This document shows positions 41,527-51,828 of a stretch of 64,000 nucleotides of DNA, one piece after another. The notes under the pieces were generated by a model. That model saw nothing but the letters and a program-made list of their open reading frames with translations, had not been told where the DNA came from and made no database searches. This DNA comes from Deltaproteobacteria bacterium. GTDB taxonomy: Bacteria; Myxococcota_A; Polyangia; Polyangiales; Ga0077539. The stretch lies in NCBI GenBank assembly GCA_016704445.1, contig JADJAE010000004.1:62001-126000 (forward strand), given 5' to 3'. Numbering within the stretch: the stretch's first letter is position 1; each line of letters begins with the position of its first letter. The position numbers and the translations under genes were made by a program.

Positions 41527-42837
41527 ATGGTCCCGGCGCCAATGGCTGATACCAACGAGGGGCCGGAGTTCGAGCTCCCGCGTCGCTTCGGACGCTACGT
41601 GCTCTTCGATCACATCGGTCGCGGCGGTATGGCGGAGATCTACCTCGCGCGAGGCACCACCCAGATGGGCGCCTCGCGGCTCGCGGTGGTGAAGGTGGTG
41701 CTCAACCGCTACTCCGAAGACCCGTCCTTCGCGGGGATGCTCATCAGCGAGGCCAAGCTCGCGGCGAGGCTGTCGCATCGCAACATCGTGCAGACCTTCG
41801 ACCTCGGCCGCGAGGAGGGTCGGCTCTTCATCGCGATGCAGTACGTCGAGGGCTTCGACGTCACGCAGCTCCTCCGCAAGCTGTCGCAGAAGAAGATCGG
41901 GCTGCCCGCGGAGTTCGGCTTCTACATCGTGCTGGAGATGCTGCAGGCGCTGGACTACGCGCACCGCTGCTCGGACGACGAGGGCAACGCGCTCGGCATC
42001 GTGCACCGCGACGTGTCGCCCTCCAACGTGCTGGTCTCGCTGGAGGGCGAGGTGAAGCTCTGCGACTTCGGCATCGCGCGCGCGGTCACCGACATCGCCG
42101 AGCTCCCCGCCGGGGCGCTCGAGGGCAAGGCCGCGTACATGTCCCCGGAGCAGGCGCGCGGCGAGCGCATCGACGGCCGCGCCGACGTCTTCTCCGCCAG
42201 CATCATCCTCTGGGAACTCCTCTGCGGCCGCCGCATGTACAAGGCCCAGCCCGGCCGCGAGGTGATCGACATCGCGCGCGCCGGCGAGGTGCCTCCGCTC
42301 GTCGACCGGGGCCTGCCCGAGTACGCGCAGCTCCAGGCCATCGTCTCCAAGGGGCTCGCGCCCAACCGCGACGACCGCTACGCCACCGCCGGAGCGATGG
42401 CCCGCGAGCTCGAGGACTACGTCATCCGCAACCGGCTGCGCGCCTCGCCGATGAAGCTCGGCGGCTTCCTCACGGAGCAGTTCGAGACCGAGCTGGTGAG
42501 CGTCCGCCGGGACCTCGAGCAGCGCGCCCTCTCGGTGACCGCCGAGGTGCCGGTGGAGGTCATCCCCGACCTCGGCAACTACGACGACGACCGGGCGCCG
42601 CTGGTCACCGTGCCGCCCCCCGTGGTGCCCGACGAGATCGAGCCGCTCGCGCTCCCCTCGTCCGCTCCCCCGGCGGCGCCGGAGGTGGTCCCCGCGGCGT
42701 TCGTCCCGCGTCGGCCCGCCCCTACGCCGCTGACCGGTCCGCCCGCGGCCCCGAAGCGCCCGGTGGCGGTGCTCGCGCTCGCCGCCGTCCTGGTCGTGGG
42801 CGTGCTCGCCTTCGTGGCCTCGCAGCTCGTTCACTGA
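41527..42837 (+). CDS. Membrane-anchored Ser/Thr protein kinase
   Basis: ATG 41527 has aaggggg just upstream; ATG 41542 is an alternative. The 436-residue product has a kinase domain at ~20-300: IGRGGMAEIYLA, VVKVVL (invariant Lys), HRDVSPSN (Ser where Lys is usual, a variant frequent in myxobacterial kinases), CDFGIA and YMSPEQA. A Pro/Val-rich linker leads to a C-terminal membrane helix (VAVLALAAVLVVGVLAFVAS) with almost nothing beyond it. It thus has no extracytoplasmic sensor. It precedes tlyA by eight bases. Confidence 0.88.
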   Translation: MVPAPMADTNEGPEFELPRRFGRYVLFDHIGRGGMAEIYLARGTTQMGASRLAVVKVVLNRYSEDPSFAGMLISEAKLAARLSHRNIVQTFDLGREEGRLFIAMQYVEGFDVTQLLRKLSQKKIGLPAEFGFYIVLEMLQALDYAHRCSDDEGNALGIVHRDVSPSNVLVSLEGEVKLCDFGIARAVTDIAELPAGALEGKAAYMSPEQARGERIDGRADVFSASIILWELLCGRRMYKAQPGREVIDIARAGEVPPLVDRGLPEYAQLQAIVSKGLAPNRDDRYATAGAMARELEDYVIRNRLRASPMKLGGFLTEQFETELVSVRRDLEQRALSVTAEVPVEVIPDLGNYDDDRAPLVTVPPPVVPDEIEPLALPSSAPPAAPEVVPAAFVPRRPAPTPLTGPPAAPKRPVAVLALAAVLVVGVLAFVASQLVH

Positions 42838-42845
42838 CCATCGCC

Positions 42846-43592
42846 GTGGCTGCCGTCGCCCGCGAACGGATCGACCGCCTCCTCGTCGACCGCGGCCTCG
42901 CCGAGAGCCGCGAGCGCGCCCAGGCGCTGCTGATCGCCGGGAGGGTGTTCGTCGCGGGGCAGCGCGTCGACAAGCCGGGCCACCGCCTCCCGGTCGACAC
43001 GCCGCTGGAGGTGCGCGGCGACCCGTGTCCCTACGTCTCTCGCGGAGGGCTGAAGCTCGCCGGGGTGCTCGACCCGCTGGGCGTCGACCCGAGCGGGCGC
43101 ACCTGCCTCGACGTGGGCGCGAGCACCGGAGGCTTCACCGACGTGCTGCTCCAGCGCGGCGCGGTGAAGGTCTGGGCGGTCGACGTGGGGCACGGCCAGA
43201 TGCACGAGCGCATCCGGCGCGATCCGCGGGTGGTGGTGCGCGAGGGCGTCAACGCCCGCCTCGGGCTGCGCGAGGTGGTGACCGACCCGGTCTCGCTGGT
43301 GGTGATGGACGTGTCGTTCATCTCGCTGACCAAGGTGCTGCCCGCGGTGGCCGAGGTGCTCGCCGGGTCGGAGGGCGCGTCCATCGTGGCGATGGTGAAG
43401 CCGCAGTTCGAGCTGGAGCCGAAGCTGGTGCCCGGTGGGGTGGTGCGGGACGACGCGCTGCGGGCGAGGGCGGTCGCGCAGGTGGTGGCGGCCGCGGAGG
43501 CGCTGGGGTTTACCTGCGTGGGTAAAGAAGACTCGCCGGTGCACGGGCCCGCGGGCAACCGCGAGGTGTTCGTGCACCTGAAGGCGCGCTGA
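42846..43592 (+). CDS. tlyA: TlyA family rRNA 2'-O-methyltransferase
   Basis: The 248-residue protein combines an N-terminal S4 RNA-binding domain (RIDRLLVDRGLAESRERAQALLIAGRVFV) with an FtsJ-type methyltransferase domain: SAM loop CLDVGASTGGFTDVLL, VWAVDVGHGQMHERIR, VVMDVSFISL and VKPQFELEP. TlyA methylates 16S and 23S rRNA 2'-hydroxyls and affects capreomycin sensitivity in mycobacteria; the 'hemolysin' label is historical. Length is normal. The start is GTG 42846. It ends three bases before the convergent FkbM gene. Confidence 0.92.
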   Translation: MAAVARERIDRLLVDRGLAESRERAQALLIAGRVFVAGQRVDKPGHRLPVDTPLEVRGDPCPYVSRGGLKLAGVLDPLGVDPSGRTCLDVGASTGGFTDVLLQRGAVKVWAVDVGHGQMHERIRRDPRVVVREGVNARLGLREVVTDPVSLVVMDVSFISLTKVLPAVAEVLAGSEGASIVAMVKPQFELEPKLVPGGVVRDDALRARAVAQVVAAAEALGFTCVGKEDSPVHGPAGNREVFVHLKAR

Positions 43593-43595
43593 CCG

Positions 43596-44423
43596 TCAGG
43601 ACGCCCAGCGGAGCGAGCGGAGCGCCTCGGCGTGCCGCGACGGATCGAGGCAGAAGGTGTTCATCTCCAGGTCGCTGGCGCGGTGCACGCGCGTCCCGTC
43701 GGGGCGGTAGAGGTCGTAGCCGAGGCCCCGCAGCAGGTCGAAGATGGCCTCGGCGTGGCGCTGCACCTCCACCATCACGATCGGGCGGTGCGTCGCGAGC
43801 ACCTCCTTCGCGCCGAGCAGCACCTCGTGCTCGAAGCCCTCGACGTCGATCTTCACCAGGGCGGGCCGGACGTTCTCCGCGGCGCAGTAGGAGTCCAGGG
43901 TGATGACCTCGACGTCCACCGCGCGCACCTCCGTGGCGACCGCCGCGGCGCGCTGGTTGGCGGTGAGCCCCTCGAAGTGATCGAGGAGGGAGTTGTTCTG
44001 TCCGGTGAGGTTCTCGATGTTGAGCTTCATGGTCGCGGCGCGGTCGCCGACGGCCTTCTCGACGAGGCGCACGTTGCCGAGCGGGGCGACGTTGGCGCGC
44101 ACGTAGGGGAGGTTGTTCTCGCCGGGCTCGAAGGTGATCACCCGCCCGCGCGGGCCCACGAGGTGGCTGAAGAACATGGCGATGTAGCCGATGTGCGCGT
44201 TCACCTCGACGACCGTGTTGTTGGGCCGCAGCACCCGGCGGAAGGCCTCCATAGTCTCGGCCTCGCGGCGGGCGCCGTGCCACCAGTAGCCCTTGTGACG
44301 GAAAGAATGCAACCGCACCGAAGCGCCGGTGTGGTGGTGCTTGATGGTGATGTCCCCCGGGTTGAGCCGCGCGAAGAGGGGCAGCAGCAGCCGGCGGAGC
44401 ACGGGGTTGGACGCGAAGCTCAT
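43596..44423 (-). CDS. FkbM-family methyltransferase
   Basis: The 275-residue protein carries the FkbM methyltransferase core: VVEVNAHIGYIAMFF (motif I, with NAHIG in place of the usual GANIG), GRVITFEPGENNLPYVRANV, and ALVKIDVEGFEHEVLLGAKEVL, the family's diagnostic D-EGFE motif. Such enzymes O-methylate sugars or secondary metabolites. It is a stand-alone gene, divergent from the SAM-dependent protein at 44519. The acceptor is not predictable. Confidence 0.85.
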   Translation of the reverse strand: MSFASNPVLRRLLLPLFARLNPGDITIKHHHTGASVRLHSFRHKGYWWHGARREAETMEAFRRVLRPNNTVVEVNAHIGYIAMFFSHLVGPRGRVITFEPGENNLPYVRANVAPLGNVRLVEKAVGDRAATMKLNIENLTGQNNSLLDHFEGLTANQRAAAVATEVRAVDVEVITLDSYCAAENVRPALVKIDVEGFEHEVLLGAKEVLATHRPIVMVEVQRHAEAIFDLLRGLGYDLYRPDGTRVHRASDLEMNTFCLDPSRHAEALRSLRWAS

Positions 44424-44518
44424 GGCCGATCTAACCGACTGCGCGGCCGCTCGTCCACACCGGCGGCGACCGCGCGTCGGGGCGTGACTCGACGCGGTGC
44501 TCGGGTAGAGTCCGCCGC

Positions 44519-45415
44519 GTGCTTGCCATGATCGATCGGGTGCGCGCCTCGATGGCGCTGCGGGCGGTGCCCTCGCTGGAGTTCGTCGACGCCCGCGCGG
44601 CCGGCAGGCTCGACGTGGAGCGGCAGTTCTTCGCCGGGCTGCAGATGCGCAACGGGGTGTTCAAGACCACGCACCACCGCCGCCTCGACGACGCCAACGC
44701 GCTGCTGGTCCCTGCGGTGAAGGCCCTGGGTCGGGCCTCGGTGCGGGGGCTCGACGTGGGCTGCTCGTCCGGCGTGTCGACCGTCGAGCTCCACGACGCG
44801 CTCACCGCCGCCGGGCTCTCCTGCGACACCGTCGGCACCGACGTGATGACCGCCGCGCGCCACGTCGCCCGCGAGGACGGCTGCGGGGTGCTCTTCGACG
44901 ACGACGAGGAGGCGATCCAGGTCGAGGTGGGGCGCTGGGCGATGTCCTGGCGCTGGCCTCCCAGGAAGATCGAGCTGGTGGCGCACCCGCTGAAGGTCGC
45001 GCGGGCGCAGCTCATCCTGCGGTCGCAGCTCGACGCCTTCCGCGCGGCGCTGCACGCCGAGCGCCCGGGCTACCGGGTCACCCGCGTGCCGCTCACCTCG
45101 TCGGCGGTGGCGTCTGCGCCCGGGGTCACCGTCGTCGAGGAAGACCTGCTGCGCCCGACGGTGCCGGGGGCCTTCGACGTCATCCGCGTGGCCAACGTCT
45201 TCAACCTCGGATACTTCGGCGAGGCCCGGCTGCGAGAGATGATCGCGGTCACCGTGGGTCGCCTCGCGGAGGGCGGCCTGCTCATGGTCACGCAGACGCG
45301 CGCTGGCACCAACCACGCGACGCTCTTCCGCAAGCGCGACGGCGCGATGGAGCAGGTGGGAGCGATCCACGGCGGGAGCGACGTCGCCGCGATGGTCGCC
45401 CCTCCGGTGGGGTGA
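44519..45415 (+). CDS. SAM-dependent methyltransferase-like protein
   Basis: The 298-residue protein (start GTG 44519, or ATG 44528) has a Rossmann methyltransferase motif I, VRGLDVGCSSGVSTVELHDAL, and a later VIRVANVFNLGYFGEARLREMI...LAEGGLLMVTQTR, matching motifs V/VI of class I methyltransferases and CheR-like folds. The middle part (WRWPPRKIELVAHPLK) is unusual. No substrate can be named. It lies between the divergent FkbM gene and the convergent MoxR operon. Confidence 0.7.
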   Translation: MLAMIDRVRASMALRAVPSLEFVDARAAGRLDVERQFFAGLQMRNGVFKTTHHRRLDDANALLVPAVKALGRASVRGLDVGCSSGVSTVELHDALTAAGLSCDTVGTDVMTAARHVAREDGCGVLFDDDEEAIQVEVGRWAMSWRWPPRKIELVAHPLKVARAQLILRSQLDAFRAALHAERPGYRVTRVPLTSSAVASAPGVTVVEEDLLRPTVPGAFDVIRVANVFNLGYFGEARLREMIAVTVGRLAEGGLLMVTQTRAGTNHATLFRKRDGAMEQVGAIHGGSDVAAMVAPPVG

Positions 45416-45417
45416 GC

Positions 45418-46577
<1,160 letters not shown>

Positions 46578-46581
<4 letters not shown>

Positions 46582-47714
46582 GAGACGGCTGCCTCCATGA
46601 GGCCGGCGCCCTGGAGGAGCGGCGCCGACGGGGGATCCTTGATCGCGGAGCGGACGGGTTCGGCCGGCAGGATGCGGCGCAGGGTCTCCACCGGCAGGCC
46701 CAGCCACGGGGCGGCGCGCTCGGCGCCCATGCGGAGGTACGCGTCCATGGCGAGGGGCTGCGAGACGGACGTCGAGGACCCCTGGTGTGCGCCGGAGCCG
46801 GAGGTCGCGGGCGCGCCCGTTGCCCCGCGGTGCCCGAGGGCGTCGAGGGCGAGCATCTCCAGGTGGAAGCGCAGCAGGCTCTCGGCGACCGCGCGGGGCG
46901 CCCCCATGCGCATGGCGGCGAGGGTGGCCTGCTCCAGCGCTCGCACGGTGGAGGTGCCCCGGGCGAGCACGGCGCGGTGGGCGGCGCCTCGGATGCAGCC
47001 GTCGGCGATGGCGTTGATGGAGGCGGGCGTCCAGCGGAAGGTCCACGGCGCCGGGCGGTCGGCGAGGATGAGGTCGGTGAGGGGCGAGGCGGCGAGCGCG
47101 GCGCGGGTGATGTCCGTGAGGTCGGGGAGCTCGTCGGTGGCCGCGCCCTTCGCTTCGAGCGAGGAGAGCAGGGTGAAGAGGTCGACGCGGCGTCGGGTCT
47201 CGCGCACCCGGCGCACCGAAGGCAGCGCCACCAGGGCCTTCGGCGGAGCGACCCCGACGAAGTCCGCGTAGCCCGCCCAGAACTCCACGTGGGTGTCGAC
47301 GCGCCCGAGCTCGCCGAGGCGTCCGAGCACCGCATGGCGCAGGGCGACCTCGAAGCGCGACACCGGCGCCTTGACCCACTCGAGCAGCACGAGGCACCAG
47401 TGGCGCGCGACCTTGCGCAGTCCGCTGCGAGAGTGGGCCTCGGGGTGGGTCATCGCGAGCAGGTCGTACCAGACCGCCGCGAGGGCGATGGCGTCGAGGG
47501 GCAGCGTGTCGAGCGGGCCGACCGCGCCGAGGCGGGAGAGGCGGGTGCGGGCGGCGTCGCAGACGCGCACGAGGCGGGTGGCGTCGGGGTTGGGCGAGCG
47601 CACCCAGGCGGCGAGCGCCGTCGGGGCGATGAGCCCGTCGACCACCACGCGGCCGCCGAGCACCAGCGGCTCGACGAAGGCGCTGACGAACTCGTCGACG
47701 GTGGGATCAGCCAC
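46578..47714 (-). CDS. Uncharacterised MoxR-operon protein, all-helical
   Basis: I place the start at GTG 47714 (VADPTVDEFVSAF); this overlaps the previous gene by eight bases. The 378-residue product is predominantly helical with short conserved-looking blocks (RLVRVCDAARTRLSRLG, HWCLVLLEWVK, VEFWAGYADF, FRWTPASINAIADGCI). It lacks a signal peptide, membrane helix or vWA MIDAS. It overlaps the MoxR start (GTGA). I do not recognise the family; it may be one of the specificity subunits found with MoxR ATPases. Confidence 0.65.
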
Positions 47715-49287
47715 GGCGCTCGGGATCGTCCCCGGCGGAGGGCGCGAGGGAGACGCTCGGGTTCTGCTCGGCCATGGTGGGGGACGGGCCGCGCGGCGCC
47801 GGGAGCTCGGTGCGGGCGAGGGGAGAGAGCAGCCCGGTGAGCAGCCCCGGCGGCGTGGGCCAGAGGTCGGGCAGCGGGAGCTCGGCGTCGAGCGGCGCGG
47901 CGATCGCCTCCTCCTCGACCACGGGGACATCCGAGAGCAGCACCCTGGTCGCGGGGACGAAGGCGCTGCGGGAGATGGCCGTGATGGGCCGCGGACCGCC
48001 GGTGACGAAGAGCCTGAGCTCGCTGGAGGCGCGCGAGAGCTGCCGGAGAACGTCGGGAGGAATGGGCGGCGAGAGGCCCCAGCCGAGGGGGATGTACACG
48101 TCCTCGCCCAGCTCTTCGTAGAGGGTGCCGAGGGGGACGGCGTCGGCGGCGTCGGGGCCGTGCACGAAGATCGACGACTCGGTGAACGCGATGGAGAGCT
48201 TGCCCAGCGTGGTGGGGGGAAGGATCCCCAGGATGCGCCCGAGGGTGTCCTGCTCGGTGCTCGGGATCACCGCGGCGGCGACCCGCTTGGGGGCGCTGCC
48301 GGTGGGGACGAGCCGCAGCGGGAGGTTGAAGGTCGCGGTGGCGCCGAAGGTCTTCACGCCGTCGACGATCGCGGGCGCGTTGGCCACGAGGCTCGTGACG
48401 GCCTGCACGTCGACGAAGGGCGGGCGCTGCGCGAGGGGGATGGCGCCGAGGCCCTCGGCGCGGAAGAGCAGCAGCTCGTCGGAGCCGAAGAGGGGCGCGC
48501 AGGCCGAGAGCGGCACCGGGTGGCGGTAGCCGAACTGCACCGCGCAGCGGTCGCCGTCGGGCACGAAGAGCAGCACCCCGGGCAGCGACCGGAGTAGCTG
48601 CACGAAGCGAGGCGCGGGCGAGGTGAGCTGGAGCAGCAGGCCCTGCTCGACGACGTCGCTCGCGCCGCCGCGCTGCCACTCGACCATGGCGACGCGGGCC
48701 GGGGCGTTCCATCGGGCGAGGTAGCCGATGACGGAGTCGCCGAGCCCGGGGCGCAGCAGCGCGTAGAGGGTGCGGGGGGTCTCCCAGCGCGCCCGGTGCA
48801 GCGCCACGGGAGCGAGGCGCAGCAGCAGGTCGCGCAGCGCGATGACCTTGTCGTGCCGGTAGGGCTGCGCGAAGCGGTCGTGGTAGAGCGCGACGTCGCC
48901 GGGCTCCGGGAGCAGCTCGGAGATGTCGTAGCCGAAGGGCGCCTGGGCGTCGCGGTACTTGACGAAGTGTCGCCCCGAGCCGGTGAACACCATGGCGCCC
49001 ACGAGGCGAGCGATGGCGGCCAGGCGGTCCATGCGGTGCGAGGTGCCGGACTGCACCTCGACGAGGAGCTCGCGGGTGCGCAGCGGCGAGACCACCTGGA
49101 TGATGCGCAGGGCGTCGAGCAGCTCGTCGAGCGCGCCGTCCTCGCCGAGCGCGCGGAGCAGCGCGACGAGGCGCTCCATCGAGGGCACCAGGACCACCCC
49201 GAGGGGGCCGAGCGCCACGCCGCGCACGTCGGGGCTGAGCCCAGGGGCGCGAAACCGGCTCTGGTGCTGCGCGACCCGTTCGATCAC
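47707..49287 (-). CDS. Uncharacterised MoxR-operon protein, large alpha/beta
   Basis: The start is taken at GTG 49287 (VIERVAQHQSRFRAPG). The 526-residue product has no signal or membrane helix. It shows alternating blocks such as GVALGPLGVVLVPSMERLVALL, MVFTGSGRHFVKY, GYLARWNAPARVAMVEWQ, PGVLLFVPDGDRCAVQFGYRHPVPL and LGKLSIAFTESSIFVHGP, ending in a Pro-rich tail. The family is not recognised. As first gene of the overlapping three-gene MoxR unit, it is likely a subunit of the complex the ATPase acts on. Confidence 0.65.
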   Translation of the reverse strand: MIERVAQHQSRFRAPGLSPDVRGVALGPLGVVLVPSMERLVALLRALGEDGALDELLDALRIIQVVSPLRTRELLVEVQSGTSHRMDRLAAIARLVGAMVFTGSGRHFVKYRDAQAPFGYDISELLPEPGDVALYHDRFAQPYRHDKVIALRDLLLRLAPVALHRARWETPRTLYALLRPGLGDSVIGYLARWNAPARVAMVEWQRGGASDVVEQGLLLQLTSPAPRFVQLLRSLPGVLLFVPDGDRCAVQFGYRHPVPLSACAPLFGSDELLLFRAEGLGAIPLAQRPPFVDVQAVTSLVANAPAIVDGVKTFGATATFNLPLRLVPTGSAPKRVAAAVIPSTEQDTLGRILGILPPTTLGKLSIAFTESSIFVHGPDAADAVPLGTLYEELGEDVYIPLGWGLSPPIPPDVLRQLSRASSELRLFVTGGPRPITAISRSAFVPATRVLLSDVPVVEEEAIAAPLDAELPLPDLWPTPPGLLTGLLSPLARTELPAPRGPSPTMAEQNPSVSLAPSAGDDPERRG

Positions 49288-49386
49288 AGGGCGGGACCGT
49301 ACTTCGTATCCGTCGCGTCTTTCAATCGCGACGAGCGCACGCGGGTGATTGACCTGCAGACGCTCTCCGCGCAACGTCTGCGCCCC

Positions 49387-49920
49387 ATGCGAGGCCTCCC
49401 CCGCCGCTTGATCGGCGTCTCCCTCTCGATGCTGGCCTTCTCCGCCGCGCTCGCCGCGCAGACCCCCCCGCGGCCCACGCCGAGAGAGGCCATGGACCGG
49501 GCATTGACGCCCCTCCGCGAGGCGACCGAGGCCCTCTCTCTCACCGACGACGAGCGCACCCGCGTGAGGGACGTGAGCGACCGCGGCGAGGCCTGGGCCG
49601 CCGAGCTGGTGGAGGCGGAGCACCACCGCGACCTGCGAGGCGCGCAGGCGCGCGGCCGGCGCATCGCGTGGCTCGCGAGGGTGCTGAGGGCCAGGGTCGA
49701 GGCGATGCGGGCGCAGGATCAGGCGGCGCAGGCGCTCACCGCGACGGTCGCCCTGCGGGCCACGGTGACCGAGCGGCGGGCGGCGCGCGACCGGGCGAGC
49801 GAGGCGCTGGTGGCGGCCGAGCGACAGGACGCGGTCTCGACGAGGGCGCTCCCTGCGCCGGACGCGGACGCGAGCGTGATGGTCACCGCGGACGCAGCGA
49901 CGGCGGAGGCGGGACGATGA
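49387..49920 (+). CDS. Secreted helical protein
   Basis: The start is ATG 49387 (MRGLPRRLIGVSLSMLAFSAALAAQ), a Sec signal with cleavage after AAQ near residue 25. The 177-residue product is then Ala/Arg/Glu-rich and probably a long coiled coil (EAEHHRDLRGAQARGRRIAWLARVLRARVEAM). It overlaps the next gene by ATGA, so the two probably act together in the envelope. The family is not recognised. Confidence 0.65.
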   Translation: MRGLPRRLIGVSLSMLAFSAALAAQTPPRPTPREAMDRALTPLREATEALSLTDDERTRVRDVSDRGEAWAAELVEAEHHRDLRGAQARGRRIAWLARVLRARVEAMRAQDQAAQALTATVALRATVTERRAARDRASEALVAAERQDAVSTRALPAPDADASVMVTADAATAEAGR

Positions 49921-50978
49921 GGTCACGACGGCTCCTCGGAGCGGGGCTGCTGGTCGCGCTCCTCGGCTGCGGCGGCGCGGCGGTGCGCCCGCAAGACGAC
50001 GCGGTGGCGAGGGCGCTGGGCGGCCCGGTGGCGCGAGGTCTGGTGACGGGCGCCCCGGAGGCGTGGGCCGAGGTGCTGCGCGAGGCCGACCGGGCCCGCG
50101 GGCTCTCCGGCGCCGCGAGGGCCGACGCGGAGGTCGAGCTCGCCCTGTCGCTGGAGTGGGCGCAGGCGGTGGCCGAGCGGGGGGCGGCCGACCGCTCGCT
50201 CGCGGCGGCGTCGACCCAGCGCGCGGCGCTCGCCGACGAGCAGGCCCGCCTCGACGCGGAGGTCACCCGCCTGGAGGAGGCGACGCGGCGCAGCCTCGCG
50301 GCGCAGTCGCAGGCGCGGCAGGCGCAGCAGGCGGCGAGGACGCCGAGCGCGGTCGAGGCCGCGAGGCGGAGCGCCGCCGCGGACGACCTCGACCTTCAGA
50401 CCGAGCTGCTGCTCGCCGCGGCCGAGCTCTTCGGCGCACGGCCCGAGGCGATCAACCCGCTGCGCGCTCGGATCGTCTCCGGGCGCTCGACAGGCACCGC
50501 TCGCCTGGCCGCATCCGCTGCGGTCTATCGCGAGGCCGAGGGCCTTCTCGAGGCGACGCGCGCCTCGGGCGCCGCGGTGTCGACGGCCGACGTCGACGCG
50601 CTGCGCCTGCAGGCCTCGCTCTCCGAGAGCGAAGGGGTCGATGCGCACCGCGACGCCCGAGGGGTCGTGGCCGTCCTTCGGGGGCTCTTCGCGGGACCGC
50701 GCCTCTCGCCCACCTCACGGTCGAGGGTCGAGCTCCTCGGTCGGGTGATCCGCTCGCACGGAACGCTCCCGGTGCGCGTCGAGTGCTTCGTCGGCGGCCC
50801 GGCTGCGGCGACCGCGACGGCCACGGCGCGCGCCCAGGCGGCGGCCCTCCGCACGGCGCTCGTCGCCGCGGGCGTCCCGGCCGAACGCCTCCAGGCCGCG
50901 GGCTTCCATCGCCCCCCCGGCGGCGCCCGCACCGAGGACCGCGTCGAGGTCGTGCTGCTCAGCCCTCGCGCCGAGTGA
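49917..50978 (+). CDS. Lipoprotein with coiled coil and OmpA-like C-terminus
   Basis: The ATG at 49917 starts a lipoprotein signal (LLGAGLLVALLGC, Cys ~18). The 353-residue product has a long helical, coiled-coil-like middle (RAALADEQARLDAEVTRLEEATRRS) and a C-terminal segment resembling an OmpA/peptidoglycan-binding domain (RVELLGRVIRSHGTLPVRVECFVGG...AAALRTALVAAGVPAERLQAAGF...EDRVEVVLL). The order 'repeat helix, helix, GVP..R..A.G' matches OmpA-type domains, although the canonical N.LS..RA motif is not intact. It probably tethers the outer membrane to the wall with the preceding secreted protein. Confidence 0.7.
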   Translation: MRSRRLLGAGLLVALLGCGGAAVRPQDDAVARALGGPVARGLVTGAPEAWAEVLREADRARGLSGAARADAEVELALSLEWAQAVAERGAADRSLAAASTQRAALADEQARLDAEVTRLEEATRRSLAAQSQARQAQQAARTPSAVEAARRSAAADDLDLQTELLLAAAELFGARPEAINPLRARIVSGRSTGTARLAASAAVYREAEGLLEATRASGAAVSTADVDALRLQASLSESEGVDAHRDARGVVAVLRGLFAGPRLSPTSRSRVELLGRVIRSHGTLPVRVECFVGGPAAATATATARAQAAALRTALVAAGVPAERLQAAGFHRPPGGARTEDRVEVVLLSPRAE

Positions 50979-51656
50979 TCAGGGCGTCGCTCGCTCGAGC
51001 AGCCCCTCGACGCGCCAGCCGTCGCGCTCCCAGACCAGCAGCAGCACCCGGCCGTCGGGCAGCCGCACCCTCGTCGCCCCGGGAATCTCCGGAAACTGCA
51101 GCGCGTCGGGGTCTTCCAGCGCCGCCGCGAGGTCGCGCAGGTCGCTCTCCATCGCGCCTCGGGCCCTCGCGGACAGCATCGACATGAGGCCCTGCAGGTC
51201 GCCGCGAGCGAGGGTGCGACGCAGGTGTTCGAGCGCCGCCCTCGCGCCGTCTCGCCCCGGGGTCGTGACCACCGTGGCATCGCCGAGGCTGGGGCCTCTC
51301 ACGCGCCAGCCGTCGCGCTCCTCGACGGCGAGCACCCGCCGCGCGCCCTGGTGCAGCTCGGCGGTCACCGGCGTCGCCCCGGAGAGCGCCGCGGCGACGG
51401 AGTCCCGTAGCTCGACGAGGGAGCGTGGGTCGCTCCCCACCCTGGCTCGAAAGGCGTCGAGCGACTCGGCCCTGCGGGCGGACTCGGGCATCAGGTCGTA
51501 GAGGGCGCGCGCCGGGTCGGGAGCGCGGGTCGCGGACACCAGCGCCTGGAGCGTCGCCCTCGCGGAGGAGCCCGACGTCCCGCACCCGACCATCGAGAGC
51601 GCCGAGACAACCAGCAGGGACTTCGCCGCAACGCGCTTCACCGGAGGGACCGGCAC
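50979..51656 (-). CDS. Lipoprotein with internal duplication
   Basis: The 225-residue product has a lipoprotein signal (SLLVVSALSMVGC, Cys ~25). Two halves end alike: RRVLAVEERDGWRVRG near residue 115 and RVLLLVWERDGWRVEG near the C-terminus, indicating a duplicated NTF2-like unit. I do not recognise the family. Its stop directly abuts the stop of the convergent OmpA-like gene (50978/50979). Confidence 0.65.
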   Translation of the reverse strand: MPVPPVKRVAAKSLLVVSALSMVGCGTSGSSARATLQALVSATRAPDPARALYDLMPESARRAESLDAFRARVGSDPRSLVELRDSVAAALSGATPVTAELHQGARRVLAVEERDGWRVRGPSLGDATVVTTPGRDGARAALEHLRRTLARGDLQGLMSMLSARARGAMESDLRDLAAALEDPDALQFPEIPGATRVRLPDGRVLLLVWERDGWRVEGLLERATP

Positions 51657-51693
51657 CCTAAGCCCGCGCCATCACCCGGCACAATCCCAGGAA

Positions 51694-51784
51694 CGTTCAC
51701 GCGGCCTTTGTGAAGCATCGTTCACGCGACGCCCCCGCAGGGTTGCAGCCCGAAAGTGATGGGTGCATGGCATGGTTCTGCCAT
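51694..51784. promoter_or_regulatory. Candidate control sites between divergent lipoprotein genes
   Basis: Two exact copies of the 10-mer cgttcacgcg lie at 51694-51703 and 51719-51728, 25 bases apart. A 6-bp-stem palindrome, atggca/tgccat, is at 51767-51784. All lie in the divergent interval between 51656 and 51829. They may be binding sites for a regulator; no promoter hexamers of good quality were seen. Confidence 0.35.
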
Positions 51785-51828
51785 AGGCTGCGTTCATCAC
51801 AAGGTCCTGATCGGGAGGCAATACCCCC

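Noticed and set aside
39073..42834. Minus-strand open frame of over 1250 codons
   Set aside because: It is antisense to the ClpC-like and kinase genes. High GC keeps stop codons rare; the translation is Arg/His/Gly-rich with no domain.
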